In this document: piece after piece, positions 55,961 to 64,000 of the stretch
How positions within the stretch are numbered: position 1 is the first letter of the stretch
How the letters are laid out: each line of letters begins with the position of its first letter
DNA from: Persicaria tinctoria
Taxonomy: Eukaryota; Streptophyta; Magnoliopsida; Caryophyllales; Polygonaceae
DNA length: 64,000 nt
Reading direction: 5' to 3'
NCBI GenBank assembly: GCA_037127255.1
Contig: JBANSL010000020.1
Coordinates: 58,973,598-59,037,597 of the forward strand
Translations under genes and position numbers: made by a program
The notes under the pieces: generated by a model
Database searches by the model: none
The model's input: the letters and a program-made list of their open reading frames with translations, nothing else
Told to the model about the DNA's origin: nothing

Positions 55961-56433
55961 AGGGAAAAGCTAAATACACCGCTAATTTTTACTGGATATA
56001 CCGCTAAGCTACGCAACCCCATGCGGACCGAGCTACGCAACGAGATGCGGACCTCCCCGGATATCGGGCCAAACACACCCTAAAAGACCCTCGACAAAAC
56101 ATCCGCAAGACGTTGCGGAGTGAGGTCCGCATTAGGATGCGGAGTCCCTACCTATACGTAAAAAAAAAAGCTACGCATCACATTGCGGAACTTTTCGCCC
56201 TTTGCAAATCCAATAGATTCGGCCACCAGTTTGGAATTAGGCAATATAGCAGTGATAATACCCGATTGAGGAAGAACAAAAAGGTACGCATGTTGCAGCG
56301 TAACTGTTCTTTTTTAAGCATGTTTGGCACGACGTCAAGAGTATTCCGCAACCGAGTGCGGACTTAACTACGCAAGAAGTTACGAATATTAGCGGTGTAT
56401 CCAGTAAAAATTAGCGGTGTATTTAACAACCCT
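55961..56433. mobile_element. Mutator-like MITE in a poly-A tail
   Basis: 473 bp with long terminal inverted repeats: AGGGAAAAGCTAAATACACC and TTTTTACTGGATATACCGCT against the same words read back from the right end. The interior repeats ACGCAACNNNATGCGGA-type words in both orientations. The flanks are T runs, so the target duplication cannot be measured. Long repeats suggest a MULE relative. Confidence 0.7.
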
Positions 56434-56464
56434 TTTTTTAGCACAAACGAAATCATCATTCCAT

Positions 56465-56760
56465 TTAATTCAAAACATGTACAATAGTTGCAATATCTGT
56501 TGGAAGTTCATGAACTGAAAAAAACATTGTTTGGGAAATAGGCCTTAAGGAAGCAAATCCATGGGCCACCTTGTTTCCTTCACGTCTAGTGTGAGACCAC
56601 TCGACCGTCTCGAAAGATTCTGCCAACCTCTTAATTTCTGTAATAAGATCATATGGGGAGCCCAACCCCTCACATCCACTTGAAGGTTGAACATTCCCCT
56701 CTCCTTCGCCAGTTGCAAAGCCCAGAACACGCCTTCCGCCTCAGCCATCTCCACGCAGCT
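56465..56760 (-). pseudogene. LINE RNase H domain relic (RVT_3-like)
   Basis: Two overlapping minus-strand frames make up the end of a plant-LINE RNase H domain. First comes EMAEAEGVFWALQLAKERGM (56695-56754), then, after one frameshift, SPYDLITEIKRLAESF and EWSHTRREGNKVAHGFASL, ending at the stop at 56465. The acidic AEAEGV..AL and the REGN.VAH motifs are the family hallmarks. It is incomplete at the N-terminus because of LINE 5' truncation. Confidence 0.75.
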
Positions 56761-57129
56761 GATCTGCTGAACCTATCGTTGGGCTCCAAACAGCAGCTCC
56801 CCTGCTCCATTTCTGCATACGACATCGACGGATCCATTTCTGCATACGACACTAATCGATACATTTAAAATAGGTTAAATTGAATAACTATCTCTTTTTC
56901 AGATTTTGTTTTAATAAATTTATCATTGAAGATTTTGTTTGGTTAATGACAGATTTGTCCATGATTTGATTGTAACAACAAATATCTAAATCCCTAATTG
57001 ATTCTCAATCAATTGACGCTTCTTCGATTAATTGACGCTCCATAAATGCACCTCACTTCAAGCACGGGTACTTCTTGCAAAGATATTGAAGATTACTTTT
57101 GTGTTATTTGTTCAAGTGATTGTTAGTAC

Positions 57130-58264
57130 TAGGGGTGTGCAGAAAAACCTGAAACCGAAAACACGACACGAAAAAATCCGAAACCGAAAAAACACGACAC
57201 GATAATGACACGAACCGAGAAAACACGACTCTAAACGGTTCGTGTTCGGGTCGGGCAAATCGCCTTGTCGGGTACCCGACACGAACCGATTAATTTTTTT
57301 TAATTTTTAGATAAGTAGTATAATAATAGTATATTTAGAATCCCTTAAGTAACATCAAACCCCGCTAGCTTAGTTGGTCTTGGCCGCGTGCGTAACTTCA
57401 ATACAATCCTGGATCTCTTTTATTTTTTAACTCTTCCGTTCGTTTTATTTCAAGTATATAAAGACCTTGTCCCCCCACCCCTCCAAAACCAAAAAACCCT
57501 AGGCAGTGCCGTGCCGCAATATTTTTTCAATCTCACCATCTCTCATCCAGATTGATTCTTCACTCTCTCTCCCTCTCAAATTTCTCAGATTCAAACTTCT
57601 CTCACCTATCTCTCTTGTATTCGTGGTCAATTTTTTTTGCTTGGATTTTCAGATCGGTTTTTGGGACTTGTTCTTCATGAACTAACGAACCTAGATCTGA
57701 GATCTGGGACTTTGTTGTTAGAATTGGTTGAAAACGATGATTGATTTGGGACTCCCTCGTCGTTGAATCTGCAAAAATCCGAAGAAATTTGAGTTTTTTT
57801 TTTTTTGGTTTTTAAAGGGTTGCGATGGCAGATGCTCAGTATAATCAATTCGATCATATGGGGCAGTTCAAAACTTCGATCATATGGGGAAATAGTCATC
57901 ATTTCCATCTATGAACATTGCAAAATCATATCAATTTAGAAAAATCTAAATATATGAAATTTGGGATTAAAGCTATGACATCGAAGCATCTGAATGCAAA
58001 ACCATGGGGATGATCTGATGGTACTGCCAGAAGCAAATGCTAACAGTAGCACTGAAGCAGTCACCCAGTCACGGCACACACATGGAAAAGTAAATGGTTC
58101 GTGTCGGGTACCCGGGTATCCGACACGGAACCGAATAGCTTAACCGTGTCGGGTACCCGGGTTTAAGTGGTTCGTATACGGTTCGGGGGTTTTGAGCTAA
58201 ACGGTTTCGGGTACCCGACACGATTAACCGGTTCGTGTCGGGTACCCGGATATGCACACCCCTA
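57130..58264. mobile_element. hAT element with TAGGGGTGTGCA ends, GGGTACCCG words
   Basis: 1135 bp between perfect 8-bp duplications GTTAGTAC (57122-57129, 58265-58272). The perfect inverted ends are TAGGGGTGTGCA and TGCACACCCCTA. About 150-200 bp at each end consist of ACACGACACG, CGAACCG and GGGTACCCGG words. The middle (57340-58075) is unrelated: an A-box-like CTAGCTTAGTTGG near 57367, a CT-rich leader-like stretch, and a short ATG frame at 57825. No transposase domain was recognised. Confidence 0.85.
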
Positions 58265-58272
58265 GTTAGTAC

Positions 58273-59410
58273 TATAACTTTCATGGTAGGTTATGTAAAC
58301 CATAATTTGAAAACTCACCAGTTATGACTTTGATGAATCGGTTATGAGGTCAACCAAGATTGATGAATTGCTTGTGATTTATGTCGTAATTCATAATTAG
58401 ATGAAATGCTTCTTTCAACTAGGACTTTTTCTTTGATTTCATTTAAGAACAGATTCACAGTAATTGCTTCATGTGATTTGATGAAATGCTTATTTGGTTA
58501 CAATAATTTTATGTTACAATAATCGTTATCTATGACTACAATAATTGTAGGTTACAATAATCGCTACCTTTAATTTGTTACAGTAATCGATTCATTTAGG
58601 TGATTTCTTGTAACTCGTTTCCACAATTCAATTGTGGGTGTGTGGTAATAGGTACAAGACTTCGCTCATTACAAGAATTCACTCGGTACACGAAATCTTG
58701 TATTACGTGAGTTGATTACACATGGTTGATTGATGATTAAAAATACAGGAACGTGGTATTACAAGAATAATATTGCATTACAGGAATGTTATTGTAACAT
58801 AAGAATGAGATTGTATTACATGATTTTGTACCAAGAACACTATTCTATTACATGAATAATATTGTAATACAAGAATGATATTGTCTTACAAGATCAACCA
58901 CATACATAGGGTTTGTAAAATACAACCGTCAGTGATTCCAAGCAACTAATTTGAAGATTTAAGAGTTACTTAAAAACCTAATCAATTTCACGTTGAGAAA
59001 AATATCTTCATCTGTCAAATCTTTTACAATAATTTAACTGTTTACTTTTTAAAAGAATAAAATTTGATTGTAAAGGCATATATGTAATCTCCATCTAAAA
59101 AAAATAAGTACAATTATCTAAAAAAAACTCAAGGAGTACCATTAGTAAAAAAAAACTTTTAAAAAGGGTATACTCCACCCAATGCCCCATGTCCTCGATC
59201 GATAGTTAATGTACTTAGGTTTGAATAAGTCAACAGATGGGCGATGCACGTACAGCCGATCCCCAAACCCTACCAGTACGTTGAGTTAATAATTGCGAGG
59301 TTGGACCACTGCAAGTTGGTACTAATTAATCTTTGAAATATTCTAATTCTACTTCATTCATTCGATCAGCAACCGTACGTAACTTAGCTTAAATGTAACG
59401 CTGGTTTATT
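58273..59410. other. AT-rich DNA with TTACA/GTATTACAAGAAT words
   Basis: No gene. From about 58480 to 58900 the words TTACAATAATCG and TATTACAAGAAT(AATATTG) recur many times at irregular spacing, like a decayed satellite. A promoter-like stretch with AAGTCAACA lies near 59227. Confidence 0.5.
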
Positions 59411-60677
59411 TCTAAGACTAAGGGCACGTTTGTTTGGACGAAGGGAAAGGAAAGTAAAGGAATCATTTTAAGATAAAGGAAAGGGAAGGAAAATAGTAAA
59501 ACGCCAATTTTGTTTAGTTGATTTAAAAGGTGAATCATTACTTTCTTCATTACCTTTTAAAGTGTTTGTTTGATTTAAGGAAATGAAAGAAGACCATCAA
59601 TAAGACATTTGTTTTTTTTATCGTTTCATAAAGCTATTGCAAAATCATATAAGAAAGATGGACAAATATAGGAAGAAGATCATATGAAATCATCTATATT
59701 GTTCAATTTAAACGGTAAGTTTTACACTTGAAGTAGACATCGTTTCACTCGTCAGCCCACATATATGAAATCCAACCGTTTAGAAACACATGGTCACTAG
59801 TACAAACCCACATATATGAAATCCGCCAGCTAATATTCATCTAGCAATATTGCCATCCCTGCTTTTCCTGGAGTTGTATCCATCTGAATCCTCTCCACCA
59901 TCTCTGTTGTATGAGCCTCTTGCTGAACTAAAGCAATAAGATACTGTAAATATTCCATGAACAAGAAGAAGATGAATAAGAACAATGGTAAAAAAACGTA
60001 AGAAGCTTTACAAATTGACATTCACTAGGACAAAGTATAACAAAGATAAGCAAGAGTTGAATCCTTTATTGACAGTAGTCAAACCATTATCTGATAACAT
60101 CATGAAATATCATGAGACAGATATTCCCCAAACTTGAATGGCCAAGATATAGCAATCAGAACGTATTGTTCAACGATCAGATTTTGACAAAAAAAAAAGA
60201 AGAAGAAGAGAGAAACATAGTAGCTAGGCTAAGTAGTTTAGAAGACCTAATAAAAAAAATCGACCAAAAAAATAGACTTTCCCATTTTTGCAAAATCAAA
60301 CCCTGAAACAAAAATGCAACCGGTCGACAAAAGTTTCTTTGCAAATGTAGTCCTCCTGAAAACAAAACTTCTATTACTTTAACTGTTTCTATTAATTGCG
60401 TTGGAAAGCTCTTAGGGACAAACTTGTGCAAGGACATTGCAAAATAGGATAGATATTCTTAGCGCACATGCACACACACGCACACAAACGCACGCACATC
60501 CATAATCACAGTAATAAGGCTACAACTAATTAAAAGCTAACATCAAACATGGTATGCCAACCACAATTTCCAAATTAAACTGGCTACATTCATCCATAAT
60601 CATAGTAATAAGGGTAAAATAAGGTTTAGAAAACAAATAATAAAGATCATCTATGTAGAATACAACAACTCTCAAAC

Positions 60678-60785
60678 CTTTGAAGCAACAGATGTGAATA
60701 ATCTGCTTTGAAATTCATCTGAGAGCTCAGCTATCACCTGTCCGAAGTCTCCATTGCCATTTTGTGCAAGAAACTCAGCATTGCA
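60678..60785 (-). pseudogene. Exon-like block of unknown gene
   Basis: An open minus-strand stretch reading AEFLAQNGNGDFGQVIAELS and DEFQSRLFTSVASK, followed by a consensus donor AAAG|GTTTGAG (60676-60678). I do not recognise the family, and it is not the sequence that follows the MOR1 exons in plant MOR1. Composition and codon pattern are protein-like. Confidence 0.4.
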
Positions 60786-61098
60786 AAGCAAACATATATT
60801 CATTAAAACCAGGGTCTGGTATCTAATGATCCACTACCAGGGCTTAACAACAGATTCATTTCATCTGCTAAACATCTTTCTGTTTCATAGGAACATCAAT
60901 TTGATACAAATAACTTAAGAAAATTCACATATCACATGAACACTCCTGCAGCTAAAAACTCTAATGATGAGAAACAACCATGTTCACATCCATGACAAGC
61001 TGGGAGACACCCAATTAATCAAACATAATAATTGCTCAGATATAAAGGGTATAGTAAATAGAAAATGAGAAAATATAACTTGATAAATGTTGAAATAC

Positions 61099-61460
61099 CT
61101 TTTTCAGTGTCCGACAAACTTCTGAGAAGTCACCAGGTGCGATTTTCTTTTGGGAAGCCAGTTTAGTCAACTCTGCAACTGCTTCCTTTCTTTCAGAACA
61201 CTTTGTAGCTTTCTGAAAGAAAATAAAGTAAAGAACCCAATTACAGAAGAAATCACACAAACAATTTACATTCTCCCATTTCATGTGAAGAATAAATCAA
61301 ATAAAATAAATACAAGAACAAACCATACAACCAGAACAAATTCTAAAAGCACAAAAGAGCAAGAACTAACCACTCCTTCCCAAAATCCTGACATCTCCAA
61401 GGGTGTTAGAATATCAACTGGATCGATCAACTAGTTCATACTCATCTATTTCCGCAGGAA
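61099..61460 (-). pseudogene. MOR1: Two exons of the microtubule protein MOR1 (XMAP215/TOG family)
   Basis: MOR1/GEM1 is the plant XMAP215-type microtubule polymerase, about 2000 residues with TOG domains. Exon one (61371-61460) reads PAEIDEYELVD and then, after a one-base frameshift, PVDILTPLE and SGFWEGV. Exon two (61099-61212) reads KATKCSERKEAVAELTKLAS and APGDFSEVCRTLKK. Both have AG acceptors and GT donors in the right phase. This is the start of the second TOG region of MOR1. No exon before or after it is present, so it is an unprocessed genomic fragment with its intron, not a retrocopy. One frameshift and a W-to-C change in the SERKEAV motif context argue against function. Confidence 0.8.
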
Positions 61461-62286
61461 CTGAAAAACAAAACAACAGAAGCCAAACAAAAAAAGGCAA
61501 CAAAATCAGCGGTGAAATTAGAAATAAGCTAGTTACATAACAACTTCTTCAAATTTCTGCAAATTCGAAGCAATAATATTTCAGAACTTTATCATGGGTC
61601 GAATAGATAAAACTGACCATCTTTTATATTAAAGATAGGGACAAGGCCATACAAGAGGCTTTTCTATGTTCAATTTTGATTGAGCATAACATTTGCTTAA
61701 CAAATCAACTTTCTGACAAATCGGATTTTGATTAAGCCTTTCTTCATTTCAGATTTTAGATAACCACCACTCTCTCTCTTTTTACTGTAATAAATAAATA
61801 TCGGTAAACCACTAGCTATCCCCTATTGATTCTATGTTCAAATTTTCATTTATCCAACTGATTGGTACTTTTCAGAAAGAATAAACCACTAGCTATCCCC
61901 GACCCTTGTTGATTCTATGTTCAATTATTCAATTATCCAACTATTTTGTCCAAATAAACATGAAATAAAAAAAATAGATGAAAAAACACCAGATAATGGC
62001 CATTAACACACCTTTGATTGATTCTCAACGAAAAATTGAACATAAACAAGAAGCATCAATATTTATATATGATAGATAAAATCCAGAATACTTATAGAAG
62101 GAAAATAAGCATATGGTTTAAAAAAAATCCAATAGATGTTAAGAACATCTGAGAGCCCCAACCTGCAGCAGAGACACGAACAGCAGAGAAAGAGGGGACT
62201 TGATTCGCACCTCCAGAGAGAAATCAACTTCTTCAAACAATTCGCACGAAGAGCAAGGAAGGAGCAGCTTGCCAGGCTAGGGTTTC

Positions 62287-62388
62287 TTGAATTGGTAAAT
62301 AAAGAGCGGCCATTCCGGGGTTCGAACCGGGGACCTATGAGTACTACTCACAAGTCCTTTCCGGTGAGCCATTCCGGAATGGTTCCAT
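62287..62388 (-). mobile_element. tRNA-derived SINE, second copy of the 22201 family
   Basis: 102 bp with a perfect 11-bp duplication GCTAGGGTTTC (62276-62286, 62389-62399). On the minus strand: A-box-like TGGCTCACCGGAAAGG and B-box GGTTCGAACCCC, ending CTCTTTATTTACC. It closely resembles 22201-22300. Confidence 0.82.
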
Positions 62389-62534
62389 GCTAGGGTTTCA
62401 TTCAAACAAAACCTGCAGCAGGCAACTCGAGAGAAGAATTTGTCATGAATTAGGGTTTTGTTTGTGGAAGAAGAATCCATCACAGACTAGCAATCGAGCA
62501 AATCGAGAGAAGGAGTAGAAGAAGAAGAACGTAC

Positions 62535-62650
62535 CTATCACCGCTGCAAAATCGCAATTGAAGAGACGAGTTTGAGAGATCGAGAGTTGTTCTGTGTAGG
62601 GAGAGATGCGTTGGGTCTAACGGGGGAGACAGAGAGAGTAGAGGAGAGAG
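62535..62650 (-). other. Leader-like exon upstream of the MOR1 fragment
   Basis: The minus strand has a CT-rich start, then ACAACTCTCGATCTCTCAAA and a donor GATAG|GTACGT at 62534/62535. Two downstream CTGCTGCAG|GTT sites look like acceptors. No ATG precedes the donor, so it would be an untranslated first exon. The parent gene is unknown. Confidence 0.35.
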
Positions 62651-62785
62651 AAAAGGATTGTAAACCCCTAATTTCTGAGGGGTAACAAATCAGGGTAACC
62701 TATTAAGGCCCGAAAAGCAATGAATCCTTTATTAACGTTAAACAAACAAATCCAAAAATTAACTGGCAGTATCATTCCTTTCCCA

Positions 62786-62857
62786 GCCTAATTTTTAACA
62801 AAACAAACAAGTAAGTTTATGGCCTAATTTTTAACAAAACAAACAAGTAAGTTTATG
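62786..62857 (+). repeat. Perfect tandem duplication, 36-bp unit
   Basis: GCCTAATTTTTAACAAAACA followed by AACAAGTAAGTTTATG occurs twice in a row (62786-62821, 62822-62857) without a mismatch, so it is very recent. Confidence 0.9.
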
Positions 62858-62879
62858 GTAGTTGGTTATTTTATAATTA

Positions 62880-63479
62880 AGGGGTCGTTTGTTTAGAATG
62901 AGGGAAAGGAAAATAAACGAATCCTTTAAAGAGAAGGAAAAGTAATCAAAAACTGTTAAACTCAAATTTCGTTTGGCAGGAGAAGGAAAAAGAAAGGAAA
63001 CAATGGCCCTCTTTAAAATCATCCCCTCCTACAACCCTTCTTCTACTTCCTCCCCTGATATACAACATTGGCACATCCCTTACTGTAGCCACCGTCCTTA
63101 TAATTCATCCTCCCTGTTCACAAACAACCTCCAATGCAGCCAAGATCCTTACAATTGATCTAAATTGAGGGAGATATGAAGGGGGAAATTGATCTAATTG
63201 GTGCACTCAATGTGATCCAAAATTTTGTAAGATGAAGGGGGAAATTGATTTGATGGGAAGAATAGTTGACAGAGAACTCAGCGGAGAGGAAGAGAGAGAG
63301 CCGCCATGAGAGGTTGGTGCCTCAAGGCAGGAGATCGTTTCAACCGTGGCGGTTTTATTGATCCCAACCTCATAAGAGCGGTGAGCGGATGATGAAGTTG
63401 TAGGACAAGCTAATCGTGGTCCGCGAGGCTATCGAGCCGGATCCGGTCAGCCAAGCTTGTCGGCTTCTCGACGGACACT
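62880..63479. other. Repeat-derived intergenic DNA
   Basis: The first 100 bp (GGTCGTTTGTTTAGAATGAG, GGGAAAGGAAAATAAACGAA) resemble 59419-59520 in the same orientation. GATGAAGGGGGAAATTGAT-type words occur at 63176 and 63232. A GC-richer stretch at 63340-63480 has an open frame I cannot name (MVREAIEPDPVSQACRLLDG). It may be the interior edge of the CACTA element that follows. Confidence 0.4.
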
Positions 63480-64000
63480 ATGCCATGGCGCAAGTTAGGC
63501 AACGAACATGCTTAGGTTCGTTGCTAGAAACAGGTTCGGGCAACGGACAAAGTCCGTATCGTCTCCCCAAACATTCCCAAGGCAACTCCTATTTTGGATG
63601 AGGTTGAAGCAACGAACATAGAACAATGTTCGTCGCCTGAATCCACTCAGGCAACGAACATATTGAAAATGGTTACCTGAACAAATGTCAAGGGGGGCAA
63701 AAAATAGATAGTACTCAGGCAACGAACATAATGGAAATGTTCGTTGCTGGAATGCTACTCAGGCAAGGAACATATTGTAAATGGTCACCTAAAAAAATGT
63801 CGAACGTTGACCAAAATTAGGGAGTATTTAGGCAACGAACAAGTTTCCAATGTTCGTTGCTGGAACTTGATTACAAGAATCTTCTAACGCATGTATGACA
63901 ATGTTAAGATTCAAGCAACGAACAAATGTAAAGTACGTTGACTGAACCTAGAAGCTAGCTGGCATGCACTTTACTCTGGCGACGAACAAATATCTATGTT
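63480..64000. mobile_element. Subterminal repeat region of a CACTA transposon (runs off the window)
   Basis: The word GGCAACGAACAT and its complement ATGTTCGTTGCC recur about a dozen times in 500 bp, often as inverted pairs 5-10 bp apart (for example around 63593-63640, 63718-63747 and 63832-63862). Dense short inverted subterminal repeats of this GACGAACA/TGTTCGT type are the transposase-binding sites of plant CACTA (En/Spm) elements. The terminal CACTA itself is not in the window, so the end must lie to the right. Confidence 0.75.

Larger units (their letters stand above)
55954..56849 (-). mobile_element. 5'-truncated LINE with target duplication
   Basis: Flanked by a perfect 17-bp duplication CACTAATCGATACATTT (55937-55953, 56850-56866). 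On the + strand it begins with a T run (poly-A tail of a minus-strand element). A Mutator-like MITE (55961-56433) is inserted in that tail. The remaining LINE part (56434-56849) encodes the end of a LINE RNase H domain. Confidence 0.82.
59419..62760 (-). other. Segment carrying gene fragments, possibly transposon-captured
   Basis: The left end has GGGCACGTTTGTTTGGACGA followed by GGGAAAGGAAAGTAAAGGAA. Related ends occur at 62883 (direct) and, in inverse form, around 62745-62815 (AACAAACAAATCC, ATTCCTTTCCCAGCC). Inside, on the minus strand, are a leader-like exon with a G|GTACGT donor (62535 to about 62640), two MOR1 exons (61371-61460, 61099-61212), an exon-like block at about 60678-60780 (reading EFLAQNGNGDFGQVIAEL) and one at about 59840-59955 (QQEAHTTEMVERIQMD, then a stop). 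I do not recognise the last two. The mix suggests a chimeric or Pack-type capture. Boundaries are uncertain. Confidence 0.45.

Noticed and set aside
57825..57915. Transposase start (MADAQYNQFD...) inside the third TAGGG-type hAT element
   Set aside because: The frame closes after about 29 codons and has no BED finger or hAT dimerisation motif, so it is not supportable.
59830..60021. Intact small gene ending ILLDEY
   Set aside because: Only the last part looks like an exon behind a possible acceptor. The N-terminal part reads as intron, and no family was recognised.
62287..62388. Functional tRNA gene on the minus strand
   Set aside because: A and B boxes are present, but there is no cloverleaf with anticodon arm or matching acceptor stem, and an 11-bp target duplication marks it as a SINE.
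63480..64000. CRISPR-like array of GGCAACGAACAT repeats
   Set aside because: Repeats are in both orientations with irregular spacing, in plant DNA. This fits CACTA subterminal repeats.

Overview
The window is nuclear DNA of a flowering plant, most likely a eudicot. The evidence is a three-exon wall-associated receptor kinase gene with GT-AG introns, Ty1/copia and Ty3/gypsy LTR retrotransposons with plant-type primer-binding sites, Helitrons, hAT, Stowaway, Mutator-like and CACTA elements, tRNA-derived SINEs, and AT-rich intergenic DNA. I cannot name the species. Only one gene looks intact: the wall-associated kinase (WAK-like) gene at 4561-7677 on the + strand. Almost everything else is transposable-element sequence, much of it nested.

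Left part (1-23.4 kb). A truncated Copia element with its 3' LTR (1-2127) is followed by a second, GC-rich Copia gag relic (2184-3108), a possible MITE, and a 404-bp hAT-type element with a perfect 8-bp target duplication (3828-4231). Next comes the WAK-like gene, with a Stowaway MITE in intron 2. Downstream is a stack of Helitron-type elements (7835-15070): one is nested 17 bp inside the 5' end of another, and both carry broken replication-protein-A-like exons. A poly-A retroposon with a 16-bp target duplication (15146-16380) follows. Then come two copies of an unnamed inverted-repeat element family, two hAT elements with TAGGG-type ends filled with short reiterated words, a SINE, and a fragment of a second WAK gene (22472-22831).

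Middle part (23.4-50.5 kb). One old Copia element (minus strand, 127-bp LTRs, target duplication CTTCG) has been split by two LTR retrotransposons. The first is an 11.7-kb element with 2.8-kb LTRs and no recognisable coding capacity (24598-36338, duplication TTTCA). The second is an 11.1-kb Gypsy element that keeps only gag and protease (38341-49442, duplication AGGAG). The left LTR of the second was in turn invaded by a third, internally deleted Gypsy element (38644-41299). Every level can be delimited to the base from its target duplication, so the order of insertion can be read directly.

Right part (50.5-64 kb). This holds a 144-bp tandem array interrupted by a SINE, a Copia element truncated at its reverse transcriptase (51489-54795), a solo-LTR-like block, and a 5'-truncated LINE whose poly-A tail was hit by a Mutator-like MITE. 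It also holds a third TAGGG-type hAT element and a 3-kb segment carrying exons of the microtubule-associated protein MOR1 plus unrelated exon-like pieces, with a SINE in it. The subterminal repeat array of a CACTA transposon runs off the right edge.

No new cellular pathway is apparent. The best leads are the Gypsy element saturated with a self-complementary 10-mer, the chimeric MOR1-containing segment, the hAT elements made of reiterated words, and the partial LTR duplication next to a primer-binding site.
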